Assembly: GCF_903166545.1 (NCBI RefSeq)
Contig: NZ_CAESCH010000001.1
Span: 2,112,001-2,176,000 of the forward strand
DNA from: Metabacillus schmidteae
Lineage (GTDB): Bacteria > Bacillota > Bacilli > Bacillales > Bacillaceae
Length of the DNA: 64,000 nucleotides
Direction: 5' to 3'
Shown here: one piece after another, positions 55,719 through 64,000 of the stretch
Numbering within the stretch: the first letter of the stretch is position 1
Layout: every line of letters starts with the position of its first letter
Position numbers and translations under genes: made by a program
The notes under the pieces: model-generated
Seen by the model: only the letters and a program-made list of their open reading frames with translations
What the model was told of the DNA's origin: nothing
Database searches by the model: none

Positions 55719-56708
55719 TTAGCAATCAGAGCTATAACATTTTTCAACAATTGACCCCTCATATTTCATGAAACAACTATAATCTTTTGTTTTGCATCGT
55801 TTTTTTACTTCAGCAGCGAGTATACTTACATCCTCCATTGATTCAAGTAACTCTTGTTCGTTTGTTATCACTGCAATTGAGAGAGAGACCAATGGTATCT
55901 TACATTCTTGACCATTGCGGTCTTTTGTAAAGACATACTTATTTTTCCAATCTTCTTCATGATAAAACTGGACAATCCTCATGTCGAATTCTGTAACAAT
56001 ACTCTTGCAAATTTCTTCATAATCGTGATGTGGAAGGATGACAACAAAGTCATCACCACCTATGTGTCCAATGAAAGAAAGGGATTCATCATGAAGTAGT
56101 ACATTTTTATTCAATAAATTTGATACTTCCTTTATCAATAAATCACCTTTTTTAAAACCATAGGTATCATTGTATTCTTTAAAGTGATCTAAATCGATAT
56201 ATAGAAAAGAGAAGGAAGTTATATTATTTTGAAATACTTCCGACATCTTTTCTTCAATAAATTTATTGCCAGGCAAACCTGACAAAGGGTTTGTATACAT
56301 AGCTTGATTGACCTGCACTTCTGCGAGTTTAATGAGGAGGTTTTTAATACTGACAATACCCCAAAATCGATTTTCTTTTATAACAACAACATAATCATAT
56401 AAGTGTTTTTGTAATCGATTCATTGCCTTTGAGCTTACACTAGTTATTGATTCGGTATGATCTACAACAAGTAGAGATCGATCCATAATCAATTTAATTG
56501 GCCTTCCCATAAAAAGATCAAATCCATATTTTGTGGAGATTTTTTGGTAAAATTGTGTTTTCATGACAAGACCAACTGGTTGATCGTCATTTGTAATTAC
56601 GATCCCCTCCAAGTTTGGTGTATGTTCAAAGATCGAATTAACTTCAGAACTTAGGGTATCTGAAGAAACTATAGGGACTTTTTCACTAATATCTCCAATG
56701 GTTACCAT
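55719..56708 (-). CDS. CBS-pair diguanylate cyclase (GGDEF)
   Basis: 329 residues. The first about 125 residues are a CBS pair (VPIVSS, GIVITNDDQPVGLVMK, VVVIKENRFWGIVSIKNLL). A GGDEF domain follows from about 140, with LYIDLDHFKEYNDTYGFKKG and active-site HIGGDDFVVILP. It makes c-di-GMP from GTP. No RxxD inhibitory site was noticed before the signature. CBS domains may sense an adenine nucleotide. No TM segment. Monocistronic. Confidence 0.87.
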   Translation of the reverse strand: MVTIGDISEKVPIVSSDTLSSEVNSIFEHTPNLEGIVITNDDQPVGLVMKTQFYQKISTKYGFDLFMGRPIKLIMDRSLLVVDHTESITSVSSKAMNRLQKHLYDYVVVIKENRFWGIVSIKNLLIKLAEVQVNQAMYTNPLSGLPGNKFIEEKMSEVFQNNITSFSFLYIDLDHFKEYNDTYGFKKGDLLIKEVSNLLNKNVLLHDESLSFIGHIGGDDFVVILPHHDYEEICKSIVTEFDMRIVQFYHEEDWKNKYVFTKDRNGQECKIPLVSLSIAVITNEQELLESMEDVSILAAEVKKRCKTKDYSCFMKYEGSIVEKCYSSDC

Positions 56709-56903
56709 TTTCCACGACTCCTAAATAAAAAACGCTAATAGATATAATTCCATTTTACTATATACAAGTCTTATTTTTGTTAAATTTATGTAAAAGTTTA
56801 TATTGAAAGTAGGGTTCAGGTATTTAGAACTATTTAGCTGAGTGTTTTTAAAGTGTGTTTATGTGAAGTGGAGGACAGAGAGGTTTCAAATATTTGAATC
56901 ATT

Positions 56904-56940
56904 AATAGGGCAGCTCTATTTATAGAGCTGCCCTATTATA
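56904..56940 (-). terminator. Terminator of small lipoprotein gene
   Basis: AATAGGGCAGCTCTA, loop TTTA, TAGAGCTGCCCTATT: 15-bp perfect stem. Confidence 0.85.
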
Positions 56941-56947
56941 TTTAAAT

Positions 56948-57340
56948 CTAACGAATAAGTGTCTCGACAGTTTTTGTTTGCAAATTCACCATATACCAAG
57001 CTTCACTATTTTCACGACTACCTTCAAGAGAATAGACATGTACAATGTAATTTCCATCTTCTACATGATCATATTGTACAATTGTGTTTTTATCTCTTTT
57101 TACTCCCAGCTTTTCTTTCACTAATTCCTCTGCCTGAGTAGGGTGAAGTGGATCACGATCATTGTCATAATTTATTTCCTCTCTTGCTTCTACAAGTATA
57201 TCATCATTAGTTGTTACGTGATCATTGCCTGTTTGGAGTAACCCCTCTTCTTGATGATTACTTGTTGCTTCATCCCCGTTCACATTATTGCATGCTGTCA
57301 TCAATAATAGTGTTAATAAGAATACGACATATCTCTTCAT
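56948..57340 (-). CDS. Small lipoprotein, unknown
   Basis: 130 residues. Lipobox MKRYVVFLLTLLLMTACNN (Cys17). A polar linker is followed by a small domain with HPTQAEELVKEKLGVKRD and YIVHVYSLEGSRENSEAWYMV, ending KTVETLIR, resembling PepSY-like or DUF alpha-beta units. ATG follows GAGGTG. Function not inferred. Confidence 0.75.
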   Translation of the reverse strand: MKRYVVFLLTLLLMTACNNVNGDEATSNHQEEGLLQTGNDHVTTNDDILVEAREEINYDNDRDPLHPTQAEELVKEKLGVKRDKNTIVQYDHVEDGNYIVHVYSLEGSRENSEAWYMVNLQTKTVETLIR

Positions 57341-57411
57341 TTTTCACCTCTAGCGTGTAATTTGTACAGTATTACTATTTTGTGAAAAGGTGTGAATTCT
57401 ATACGAAATAA

Positions 57412-57440
57412 AAAATAAAAAACAGACAAATGTCTGTCTT
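57412..57440 (-). terminator. Terminator of NCS2 permease gene
   Basis: Minus strand ACAGACA-TT-TGTCTGT then TTTTTTATTTTTTA. Confidence 0.75.
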
Positions 57441-58725
57441 AATGAAGAGTATGGAAAACAAAATTTAATAAGAATAGCAAAGCGATGATATAGAGAGACG
57501 GCTTTACCTCATCTTTTCTTTTTAAGATGACTTTTAAAATAGGGTACATGATAAAACCAAATGCCATACCATCCACAATACTGTAGGTAAATGGAATTAG
57601 TGCAATGATCAGAAACGCAGGAAAACTTTCACTAAAATCATTTAAATCAATATGTTGTATATTTTGGATCATTAAGCTCCCAATTAAGATGAGAATTGGT
57701 GCAATTGCATTGTCAGGAATTATTTTTATAATAGGTAAAAGCACTAATGAACTTAAAAAAAGTAAACCTGTTGTGATGGAAGTTAAGCCTGTTCTTCCGC
57801 CAGCAGTTATCCCGGCGGCTGTTTCAACTGTACTAACAGTTGGACTAGAACCGAAAATACCAGATGTAATAGTAGATAAAGCATTAGCTTGAAAGGAACG
57901 ATTATAGCGATCAGGACGATTTATCATATGAACCTGACCAAATACTAAACCTATGTTTTCAAAGACAATAACCATAGTTAGAGAAAAAGTCGCTGTCCAA
58001 AATGCAAAATCCAGGATACGGCTAAAAGACATGGCAAATAAGACGTCTTTATAGACACTAAAAGCTTCAAGTGGTTGTGTAGAAAAATCAAATTCCAGTA
58101 AGCCAAAACATGCAGCAAAAACTGTACCGGCAAAAATACTGATTAGGAAACTACCAGGCACTTGTCTAGTAAATAAGCCAACAGTAATTATTAATGTCAA
58201 GAGTGTCACTATTACTGAGGGTTGACTAAAATCACCTAATGCCACAAAGGTATCTGAATTAAGAACTACAATTCCGCCTTTTTGCAATCCGATAAATGTT
58301 AAAAAGAAACCAATACCTACAGTTATCGCTTCTTTTAATGAAAGAGGAATAGATTCTGAAATAATGACAGACAGCTTCGTGAAGGCGATTAAAGTAAACA
58401 AGATGCCGGAAATAAATACAACGGCTAAACCTTCTTGCCACGTTAGCCCGATTCCCTTAACAATCGTGTAAGTAAAAAGAGCATTGACACCCATACCAGG
58501 TACAAGAATAATTGGAGTGTTTCCGAAAAAACCCATAATAAGGCAGCCGGCTATTGAAGTTAAAACAGTTGCGATAATGCCAGCCTCAAGTGGTATTCCT
58601 GCATCTGATAATATAGATGCATTTACAACAACTATGTAGACAATTGTAAAAAAGGAGACTGTACCAGCGAGTAATTCCCTTTTTATAGATGTTTTGTTTT
58701 CATTTAATCGAAAGAATTTATCCAA
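57439..58725 (-). CDS. NCS2 purine permease (AzgA/PbuG-like)
   Basis: 428 residues, about 12-14 TM helices. Family signatures: GTVSFFTIVYIVVVNASILS in TM1, VLVPGMGVNALFTYTIVKG, GIFGSSPTVSTVETAAGITAGGRTGL and PIL-GSLMIQ. It is likely to import hypoxanthine, guanine or adenine with protons. No purine riboswitch consensus was found in its leader, unlike pbuG of B. subtilis. The specific base is unknown. Confidence 0.87.
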   Translation of the reverse strand: MDKFFRLNENKTSIKRELLAGTVSFFTIVYIVVVNASILSDAGIPLEAGIIATVLTSIAGCLIMGFFGNTPIILVPGMGVNALFTYTIVKGIGLTWQEGLAVVFISGILFTLIAFTKLSVIISESIPLSLKEAITVGIGFFLTFIGLQKGGIVVLNSDTFVALGDFSQPSVIVTLLTLIITVGLFTRQVPGSFLISIFAGTVFAACFGLLEFDFSTQPLEAFSVYKDVLFAMSFSRILDFAFWTATFSLTMVIVFENIGLVFGQVHMINRPDRYNRSFQANALSTITSGIFGSSPTVSTVETAAGITAGGRTGLTSITTGLLFLSSLVLLPIIKIIPDNAIAPILILIGSLMIQNIQHIDLNDFSESFPAFLIIALIPFTYSIVDGMAFGFIMYPILKVILKRKDEVKPSLYIIALLFLLNFVFHTLH

Positions 58726-59012
58726 TGTTTACCTTCCTTAAGTTGTAACCCTCAACCCAACCCATAAACCGTACATAACGATTTACAAATGGATTATATC
58801 AGGAGTGTCACAACTTTGCATTATTTTTTATTATGATGGCATAAAAGTAGTTGAAACATGTAATATGCTTATGGATTGGGTTTGTTATTGACCTTGAAAA
58901 CAAAGGATGTTTCTCTGTGAAAAATGAAAAAGATCAAACTTTATTTGTTAATATGCCTTAGACAACTATCAACACACATATATATGTATAGAGCTTAGAG
59001 TGAAAGGGTGTG

Positions 59013-59669
59013 ATGTCTCTGGCACGTAAGATATGGGGAGTAGATTCAGTTGGTACTGTAGACCAAGATTTCTATAATACAGTAAGAAAGCAATTAGGAG
59101 TACCGAAATATTGGGGAAGAAATTTAACTGAAATTCCTAATGTAACAAGTGGTTTAACAAAAATGGAAATAAACTTTCTTAGGAATAAAGGGATTAAGAT
59201 TTTACCGATATATACTATCATCAATAAAGAAATAGGGTATGAACAAGCGCAAATTGCTGGTAGAAATGCAGTATATCATGCAAGGAGATTAGGTTTTCCA
59301 CAAGAAACTGTCATATTTGCAAATATTGAGAATCTAGATAATGTTAATGCATTATGGATTAGAGGGTGGGTGGAAACGTTATTAACAACAGGCTATAGAG
59401 CGGGATTTCATCATCTTTCACAAAATGGTGATTTTACGCAGGCATTTTGTCAGGTAGTAAAAGAAAATCATGATATTTCATTACAAGCAATACTTTGGAG
59501 TGCTGAAACTGAAACAGGAATTTCATCTGAAAGAAAGGCACCGAGATTTAATCCTGTTACTCCTAATTGTAAGGCCAATGTCTGGTTATGGAAATATGGT
59601 CGGGATTTTAATAACGATCTAATTAATACTAATTTGGCTGATGAAAGAGTATTGAAGTTTCTATATTGA
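59013..59669 (+). CDS. DUF1906 glycoside-hydrolase-like protein
   Basis: 218 residues. IWGVDSVGTVDQDFYNTVRK, PKYWGRNL, RNKGIKILPIYTIINK and TVIFANIENLDNVNALWIRG follow the DUF1906/GH25-like barrel of bacterial exported proteins. No signal peptide is visible. The start is ATG 59013 just after GTG 59010; AAAGGG is close to both. A terminator follows. Acts possibly on peptidoglycan, by fold only. Confidence 0.78.
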   Translation: MSLARKIWGVDSVGTVDQDFYNTVRKQLGVPKYWGRNLTEIPNVTSGLTKMEINFLRNKGIKILPIYTIINKEIGYEQAQIAGRNAVYHARRLGFPQETVIFANIENLDNVNALWIRGWVETLLTTGYRAGFHHLSQNGDFTQAFCQVVKENHDISLQAILWSAETETGISSERKAPRFNPVTPNCKANVWLWKYGRDFNNDLINTNLADERVLKFLY

Positions 59670-59673
59670 TGAT

Positions 59674-59700
59674 AAAGCTTGGAATTAAAACCCAAGCTTT
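59674..59700 (+). terminator. Terminator
   Basis: AAAGCTTGG, loop, CCAAGCTTT, then ACTT. Confidence 0.6.
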
Positions 59701-59776
59701 ACTTAGTATACATATTTATAAGGAATATAAATATATCTCACCTTCGTTCCATTATCAATATCCAAGAAAAGAATGC

Positions 59777-59803
59777 TTTAATTTCTCAAAATTATGCCGA
59801 TAT
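59777..59803 (+). promoter_or_regulatory. Sigma-D promoter of cheV
   Basis: Perfect -10 GCCGATAT (59796-59803) with TTTAA at about the -35 position (14-15 nt spacing), 40 nt before the cheV ATG. Confidence 0.7.
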
Positions 59804-59842
59804 ATAAGATACAAATGTATTTTCATGGAAGGAAGTATAGAT

Positions 59843-60748
59843 ATGGAACAACAAAAAGGTATTTTACTTGAAAGTGGCACAAATGAACTGGAAATAGTTG
59901 AATTTAGTATAGGGGAAAGCAAGTTTGGTATAAACGTAATCAAAGTTAAGGAGATTATTCAGCCTGTACAAGTTACGAAAATTCCTCATGCACATCCAAA
60001 TGTGGAAGGGATAATTGAGATTAGAGGAGAAATTCTTCCAGTAGTAAATGTAGCTAAAGCTCTAGGCTATGCACAAAGTGATAGGCCATTGGAAGAAAAG
60101 TTTATTGTTACAGAATTTAATCAAACAAAAGTAGTTTTTCATGTTCATTCCGTTACCCAAATTCATCGTATATCTTGGGAAAACATTGAGAAACCTTCTG
60201 GAATGTACCAAGGACTTGAAGGCCATATTACCGGTGTCGTGAAAATGAACAATCAAATGATATTACTTTTAGATTTTGAAAAAATCGTTGTTGACATAAA
60301 TCCGGAATCAGGTATTAACATTGAAAATGTAAAAAAATTAGGACAAAGGGAGAGATCTGAAAAGAAGCTTGTTGTTGCTGAAGATTCACCACTCCTAAGA
60401 AAATTACTTCAGGAAACATTAAACGAAGCAGGTTTTCAACACATTGAGTTTTTTGAAAATGGTAAGGATGCCTTATTATATTTATCTTCAATTGTAGAAT
60501 CAGGAAAAGCTGTAGAAGATGAAGTCCAGTTATTAATTACTGATATTGAAATGCCACAAATGGATGGACATCATCTTACAAAACAAATTAAAGAAAATCA
60601 GTTGTTAAATATCCTACCTGTTGTAATCTTTTCGTCACTAATTACAAATGATCTCCGACACAAAGGACAAATGGTTGGAGCAATTGCCCAAATTAGCAAA
60701 CCTGAAATATATCAACTTGTCGAGGAAATTGACAGACATATATTATAA
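59843..60748 (+). CDS. cheV: Chemotaxis coupling protein CheV
   Basis: 301 residues: CheW-like domain (about 15-155; ELEIVEFSIGESKFGINVIK, KIPHAHPNVEGIIEIRGEIL) and response-regulator receiver (175-301; VVAEDSPLLRKLL, phospho-Asp in LLITDIEMPQMDGH, SSLI, and ISKPEI). It couples receptors to CheA and adapts by phosphorylation. ATG 59843 is chosen because GGAAGG lies upstream and the family starts at this point; the frame is open further 5' but the sigma-D promoter lies within that extension. Confidence 0.94.
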   Translation: MEQQKGILLESGTNELEIVEFSIGESKFGINVIKVKEIIQPVQVTKIPHAHPNVEGIIEIRGEILPVVNVAKALGYAQSDRPLEEKFIVTEFNQTKVVFHVHSVTQIHRISWENIEKPSGMYQGLEGHITGVVKMNNQMILLLDFEKIVVDINPESGINIENVKKLGQRERSEKKLVVAEDSPLLRKLLQETLNEAGFQHIEFFENGKDALLYLSSIVESGKAVEDEVQLLITDIEMPQMDGHHLTKQIKENQLLNILPVVIFSSLITNDLRHKGQMVGAIAQISKPEIYQLVEEIDRHIL

Positions 60749-60754
60749 ACTATT

Positions 60755-60790
60755 GGCTATCATGTAACCATTGGACATGATAGCCTTTAT
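60755..60790 (+). terminator. cheV terminator
   Basis: GGCTATCATGT, loop, ACATGATAGCC, then TTTATT. Confidence 0.85.
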
Positions 60791-60874
60791 TATACATATT
60801 GAAGAAATTGAGTGAAGATCGGGTTGTGGAGAAAAGCCACTCTTACATAAGGGGAGGTATATGAGTGGCTGCTT

Positions 60875-61354
60875 TTACCTGTAGCTTTCACCTAATCTTT
60901 TAAACACAGGCTTTTCATATGTACGTGTTTTTCTCGAATGAAATGTTTGAGCAGGCTTTTTTTCTTCTTTCATATCAACATAACTTTGTAGAAGAATTTT
61001 TGCTTTTGATAATGACATATGTGCTTTGGGATTTCGATAGGTTTGATTTAATGAACCTAAATGTGGAAGTTTATCGAAGTCATCTTTTGTAGGAGGCATA
61101 TGAAAGTAATACTCTCCAGCTGAAACTAGGACATCAGATTGTTGTTTACTGAATTTAGGATTGTTCGAAAAATGAAGTCCTTTTTTTACTGCTTTCCCTT
61201 CGTGGACAAGTTTCAATAATGCTTTTTTCTTTAAAGCATATAGAAATTTAGGATTTGGTGCAGTTTTTGCATGTCTATTGACAACATAAATAGCACGTGC
61301 GAGGTTTTCTGTAGATTGTTGGTTACTTGGATCGAGTCGATTATGATCGTTCAT
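60875..61354 (-). CDS. ykyB: YkyB family protein
   Basis: 159 residues, basic. STENLARAIYVVNRHAKTAPNP, FLYALKKKALLKLVHEGKAVKKGLHFSNN and VSAGEYYFHMPPT are the YkyB signature. Function unknown. ATG 61354 has SD AAGGAG; the ATG nine codons earlier has none. Located between cheV and ykuC, as in B. subtilis. Confidence 0.88.
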   Translation of the reverse strand: MNDHNRLDPSNQQSTENLARAIYVVNRHAKTAPNPKFLYALKKKALLKLVHEGKAVKKGLHFSNNPKFSKQQSDVLVSAGEYYFHMPPTKDDFDKLPHLGSLNQTYRNPKAHMSLSKAKILLQSYVDMKEEKKPAQTFHSRKTRTYEKPVFKRLGESYR

Positions 61355-61589
61355 TGGTTCTCTCCTTTTCTTTTTACACATTCAGTTTATATCTTTCTAC
61401 ATTAAATTATACTTAGTGAATAGTAAATTGCAACAAGTTCTGTATTTATTTTGAAAAATCAATACAGAAATTCAGAACTAGAGAAACAACATAAAATCCT
61501 CCAAAATGCATGATAAACCAGTGATTTGTACAAATTCTCTAAAAATGTTTGTTATGATATAAAAAATTGAAAGTATGTAAAGAGAAAAA

Positions 61590-61641
61590 TAAAACAAATG
61601 TATCTGCTAAACTTAAAATCAGTCTGCAGATACATTTGTTT
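61590..61641 (-). terminator. ykuC terminator
   Basis: CAAATGTATCTGC and GCAGATACATTTG, 13-bp perfect, then TTTTATTTTT on the minus strand. Confidence 0.85.
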
Positions 61642-62938
61642 ACATTGAGGGGATATTACTTGCTTTTTGCTTATTTTGTTTGCGATGAAGTAGTTTTTGC
61701 TTTCGTTCAAATGCTTCACTTAGCTTTGGTAGAGTATAAGCATAGAAAAGTGATACGAGCAATATAACAAATGCAATACCGTAATATAAGTAATCAATTT
61801 CTTGAATAAACTTTGGGAATAGTAAGGCAATTAAACCCAATGTTATTGATTGAGCGAACATCATTAAAGGATCAATCCAACCACTCACTCGCCCCATTAG
61901 TCTTGGATGAACAATCTTTGGCATCCATCCACCAATTGCAATATTAATTGGTCCAAGGCATGTCCCAATTATAAATACGATCACAAGAAAGATAGATACT
62001 GTATCGGTAAATCCTAAAAAGAATACGAGAAGGCTAGTTAAGAAAATCGGAAAAATCATTAATTGATGTGGCTTGAATTTTGAAGCAATTAATGTTCCTA
62101 ACCCACTGCCGATTAATAAACCAAATCCTAAGGAAATAGCAAATAAAGAAGCATACCATTCATAGTTTGCTGGTGACAAATCATATTTCATAGTAAACAT
62201 TGGCAATATGGCAAATGCCCCATTGAAAAATCCGAAGATGAAAAATCCGAAAATTAGAACGGATAGTAATCGATTCTTAACAATGTAAAGGATACCATCC
62301 TTGAAGTCACCAAGAGATGTTTTTATACTAACATCTTTCCATTCGACTTTCCCATTTGGAAGTCTTGCAGAAGTAGGGATTTGGCATGATCGTATTAACA
62401 GAGCAGATAAAATAAAGCTAATAAAATCCACTATAACCGCACCATGTATCCCAACTGTTTTATAAATGGCAGCACCTATACCGACACCAAATACCATAAA
62501 AATACTAAAAAGCATTTGATTTAAACCAGCTGCTTGGGCATACTGTTCTTTATTTAAGATTCCTTGCACAAGACTATTTTCTGCAGGGAAAAAGAACTTT
62601 GTCACAGCACTTCTTAAAAATAAAACGAGAAATATAAGTGGAACTGAATTAGTGAATAGAGCACCAAAAAGAAGGACTGTTAAGGCTGCTCGAATCCAAT
62701 CGCAATTTTCGGCCACTTTTTTTCGATCAAAGCGATCTGCAACAACTCCAACGATAAAGAACACAAGTATGGTCGGCAGTGAATACATTAACTCAGCTAT
62801 TGTTGCGTAGGAAGGCTGATGACTAAAATGATCTAATAAATAAAAGGCAAATGCCATGTTACCGATTGTAGTTCCCATTTGCGAGAATAGGGCTGCAAAA
62901 AACAATTTCACGAAATTTCGGTTACGAAAGATTTCCAT
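61640..62938 (-). CDS. ykuC: MFS transporter YkuC
   Basis: 432 residues, 12 TM. N-terminal FRNRNFVKLFFAALFSQMG, loop 2-3 GVVADRFDRKK (MFS motif A, gxxaDrxGRk-like), and family blocks INIAIGGWMPKIVHPRLMGR. It resembles the macrolide-type MFS exporters; substrate not established. ATG follows GGAGCG. Order ykyB-ykuC-ykuD is as in B. subtilis. Confidence 0.87.
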   Translation of the reverse strand: MEIFRNRNFVKLFFAALFSQMGTTIGNMAFAFYLLDHFSHQPSYATIAELMYSLPTILVFFIVGVVADRFDRKKVAENCDWIRAALTVLLFGALFTNSVPLIFLVLFLRSAVTKFFFPAENSLVQGILNKEQYAQAAGLNQMLFSIFMVFGVGIGAAIYKTVGIHGAVIVDFISFILSALLIRSCQIPTSARLPNGKVEWKDVSIKTSLGDFKDGILYIVKNRLLSVLIFGFFIFGFFNGAFAILPMFTMKYDLSPANYEWYASLFAISLGFGLLIGSGLGTLIASKFKPHQLMIFPIFLTSLLVFFLGFTDTVSIFLVIVFIIGTCLGPINIAIGGWMPKIVHPRLMGRVSGWIDPLMMFAQSITLGLIALLFPKFIQEIDYLYYGIAFVILLVSLFYAYTLPKLSEAFERKQKLLHRKQNKQKASNIPSM

Positions 62939-63029
62939 TTGTTCGCTCCTTATATGACATTGTTACATTTGTCATTATAAGGTAATATTACTCGTTAAGA
63001 TACATTATTAATAAAATCTTAATAAAAAC

Positions 63030-63524
63030 TTAAGGTCTAATTGATACTTTAGTTCCATTTGGAACAATCGCTGCTAACTCTAAAACATCTTCGTTGTACA
63101 TCCTTATGCATCCTAGTGATACCGCCTTTCCGATAGATGAAGGATCATTTGTCCCATGTATACCGTAGTGAATTTTGGATAATGAAAGCCACATGACTCC
63201 AAAGGGCCCTCCTGGGTTTGGCTCTCGATTGACAATCACAAATTCTCCTGTAGGGGTGGCAGTAACTATCTTTCCAACTGCGATAGGGTACTCTTCGATT
63301 ACCTGACCGTTTCTTTTTAGAGTCAACCTTTTCATATTAATAGAAATATCAATTGTATAGGGAATACTGCTTGGATCAGGTATGCCGGGAATCGTAAGCT
63401 TCTGACCTATATAAAGTAGGTTTGGATTGGTGATTCTATTAATAGAAATGAGCTGCTGTATAGATGTACGATAATTAGCAGCAATTAACGCCAGCGACTC
63501 TCCCCTTTGAACTGTATGAATCAT
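63030..63524 (-). CDS. ykuD: LysM L,D-transpeptidase YkuD
   Basis: 164 residues, same size as B. subtilis YkuD. LysM (residues 2-48; [19 protein letters not shown] to GQKLTIP) followed by the YkuD catalytic domain (55-164) with His123 in [12 protein letters not shown] and nucleophile Cys139 in [12 protein letters not shown]. It forms 3-3 crosslinks or modifies spore peptidoglycan. ATG 63524 has GGAG at eight bases; earlier frame codons are unsupported. Confidence 0.96.
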   Translation of the reverse strand: MIHTVQRGESLALIAANYRTSIQQLISINRITNPNLLYIGQKLTIPGIPDPSSIPYTIDISINMKRLTLKRNGQVIEEYPIAVGKIVTATPTGEFVIVNREPNPGGPFGVMWLSLSKIHYGIHGTNDPSSIGKAVSLGCIRMYNEDVLELAAIVPNGTKVSIRP

Positions 63525-63716
63525 CAACAACACTCCATTTTGATAATAATTTAGCCATGAAATCTTAATATACCTTATGATGGATATGTTATAATGTACA
63601 TTAATTTATGAATAATTAAATTTTTATTCCGGTAGAGACGTTTCTGCTTCTTTGCTAAAGGATGCAGACAGGAATTTACAGCTGAATTTGAAAATATATT
63701 ATAAGGGGGTTGAAAA

Positions 63717-64000
63717 TTGGATAAAGAAAAATATGCAATTATTGATATCGGCTCAAACACAATGCGTTTAGTTATTTATTTAAAGGAAAAAAGCGGCAGG
63801 TTAAAAGAAATAGAAAATGTAAAGGTTGTAGCACGTTTGCGAAATTTTCTTTCAGATGAAGGGGATTTAATGAAGGAAGGTATTCGTGTACTTGTTGAAA
63901 CTCTACATAGTTTTAGGGAAGTCACAAATCATCATAGATTAGATGAAGTAAAGTGTGTTGCAACAGCCACCATTAGGCAAGCAAAGAATAAACAAGAAAT
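63717..64000 (+). CDS. ppx: Exopolyphosphatase Ppx/GppA family (3' end beyond window)
   Basis: TTG 63717 follows AAGGGGG. The first 94 residues are visible: MDKEKYAIIDIGSNTMRLVI, then VARLRNFLSDEG and VATATIRQAKNKQE, the N-terminal ASKHA phosphate-binding block of Ppx/GppA. It would hydrolyse polyphosphate or pppGpp. The C-terminus lies outside the window; ppk is a common next gene but cannot be seen. Confidence 0.88.
   Translation, partial: MDKEKYAIIDIGSNTMRLVIYLKEKSGRLKEIENVKVVARLRNFLSDEGDLMKEGIRVLVETLHSFREVTNHHRLDEVKCVATATIRQAKNKQE

Noticed and set aside
58726..58800. Possible purine riboswitch ahead of the NCS2 permease
   Set aside because: Minus-strand sequence lacks the conserved three-way-junction motifs of purine aptamers.
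59666..59842. Upstream extension of the cheV frame (about 59 codons)
   Set aside because: No SD, composition unlike CheV, and a sigma-D promoter lies inside; the family starts at 59843.

Overview
The window reads as chromosomal core DNA of a low-GC, motile, endospore-forming member of the Bacillaceae (Bacillus sensu lato). The basis is long-range gene order like the Bacillus subtilis ykv-gl cT-pts-spl-ykw-kinA-patA-cheV-ykyB-ykuC-ykuD region: mhqR, motBA, clpE, ykvI, queCDEF, ykvS, ykvT, ykvU, stoA, pfeT/zosA, ykvY, glcT, ptsGHI, splAB, ykwC, a class B PBP, kinA, patA, cheV, ykyB, ykuC and ykuD. No rRNA, tRNA, prophage or CRISPR array was seen. The only clear mobile element is one intact IS1182-family copy directly behind queF. 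Gene names come from motif content and remembered family members plus this synteny; no database search was run.

Layout. 1-5 kb: an antibiotic-resistance type ABC-F gene, cut by the window edge and preceded by an attenuator-like leader with a 17-codon reading frame; a c-di-AMP-binding CbpA; a YibQ-type deacetylase; a Spo0E-like phosphatase; a ZIP metal transporter. 5-12 kb: mhqR with its own palindromic operator, motAB behind a sigma-D promoter, a YugO-type K+ channel, clpE with three CtsR boxes, and ykvI. 12-20 kb: a metallophosphatase/HAD pair, a CNNM transporter with an elaborate leader, a DUF2254 protein, and queCDEF (queuosine precursor synthesis) behind a preQ1-I riboswitch. 20-22 kb: the IS1182 element. 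22-31 kb: small proteins, a patatin-like lipase, the SleB-like ykvT, a GerA-type germinant-receptor operon, the flippase-like ykvU and the thiol-disulfide protein stoA, together a spore-formation and germination block. 31-40 kb: the P1B4 iron-efflux ATPase pfeT behind PerR-type boxes, a Xaa-Pro dipeptidase, a secreted nuclease lipoprotein, an EAL protein, an isolated pfkA, a type I toxin of the holin-like family, and small unknowns. 40-46 kb: glucose PTS regulation and transport (glcT, RAT/terminator switch, ptsGHI) and splAB for spore DNA photoproduct repair. 46-64 kb: an SDR-like protein, ykwC, the PBP, kinA behind a textbook sigma-H promoter, patA, a CBS-GGDEF cyclase, an NCS2 permease, a DUF1906 protein, cheV behind a sigma-D promoter, ykyB, ykuC, the LysM L,D-transpeptidase ykuD, and the start of ppx.

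Functional threads. Sporulation and germination: kinA, a Spo0E-like protein, ykvT, the ger operon, ykvU, stoA, splAB and several tiny hydrophilic proteins. Motility: motAB and cheV. Second messengers: CbpA for c-di-AMP; EAL and GGDEF proteins for c-di-GMP. Metal and redox stress: pfeT, the ZIP transporter, mhqR and the CNNM protein. RNA-level control is rich: ABC-F leader, preQ1 riboswitch, RAT antiterminator, type I toxin antisense RNA, and an apparent SD-sequestering switch before the CNNM gene. The last of these has no family that I recognise and is the best candidate for something undescribed.
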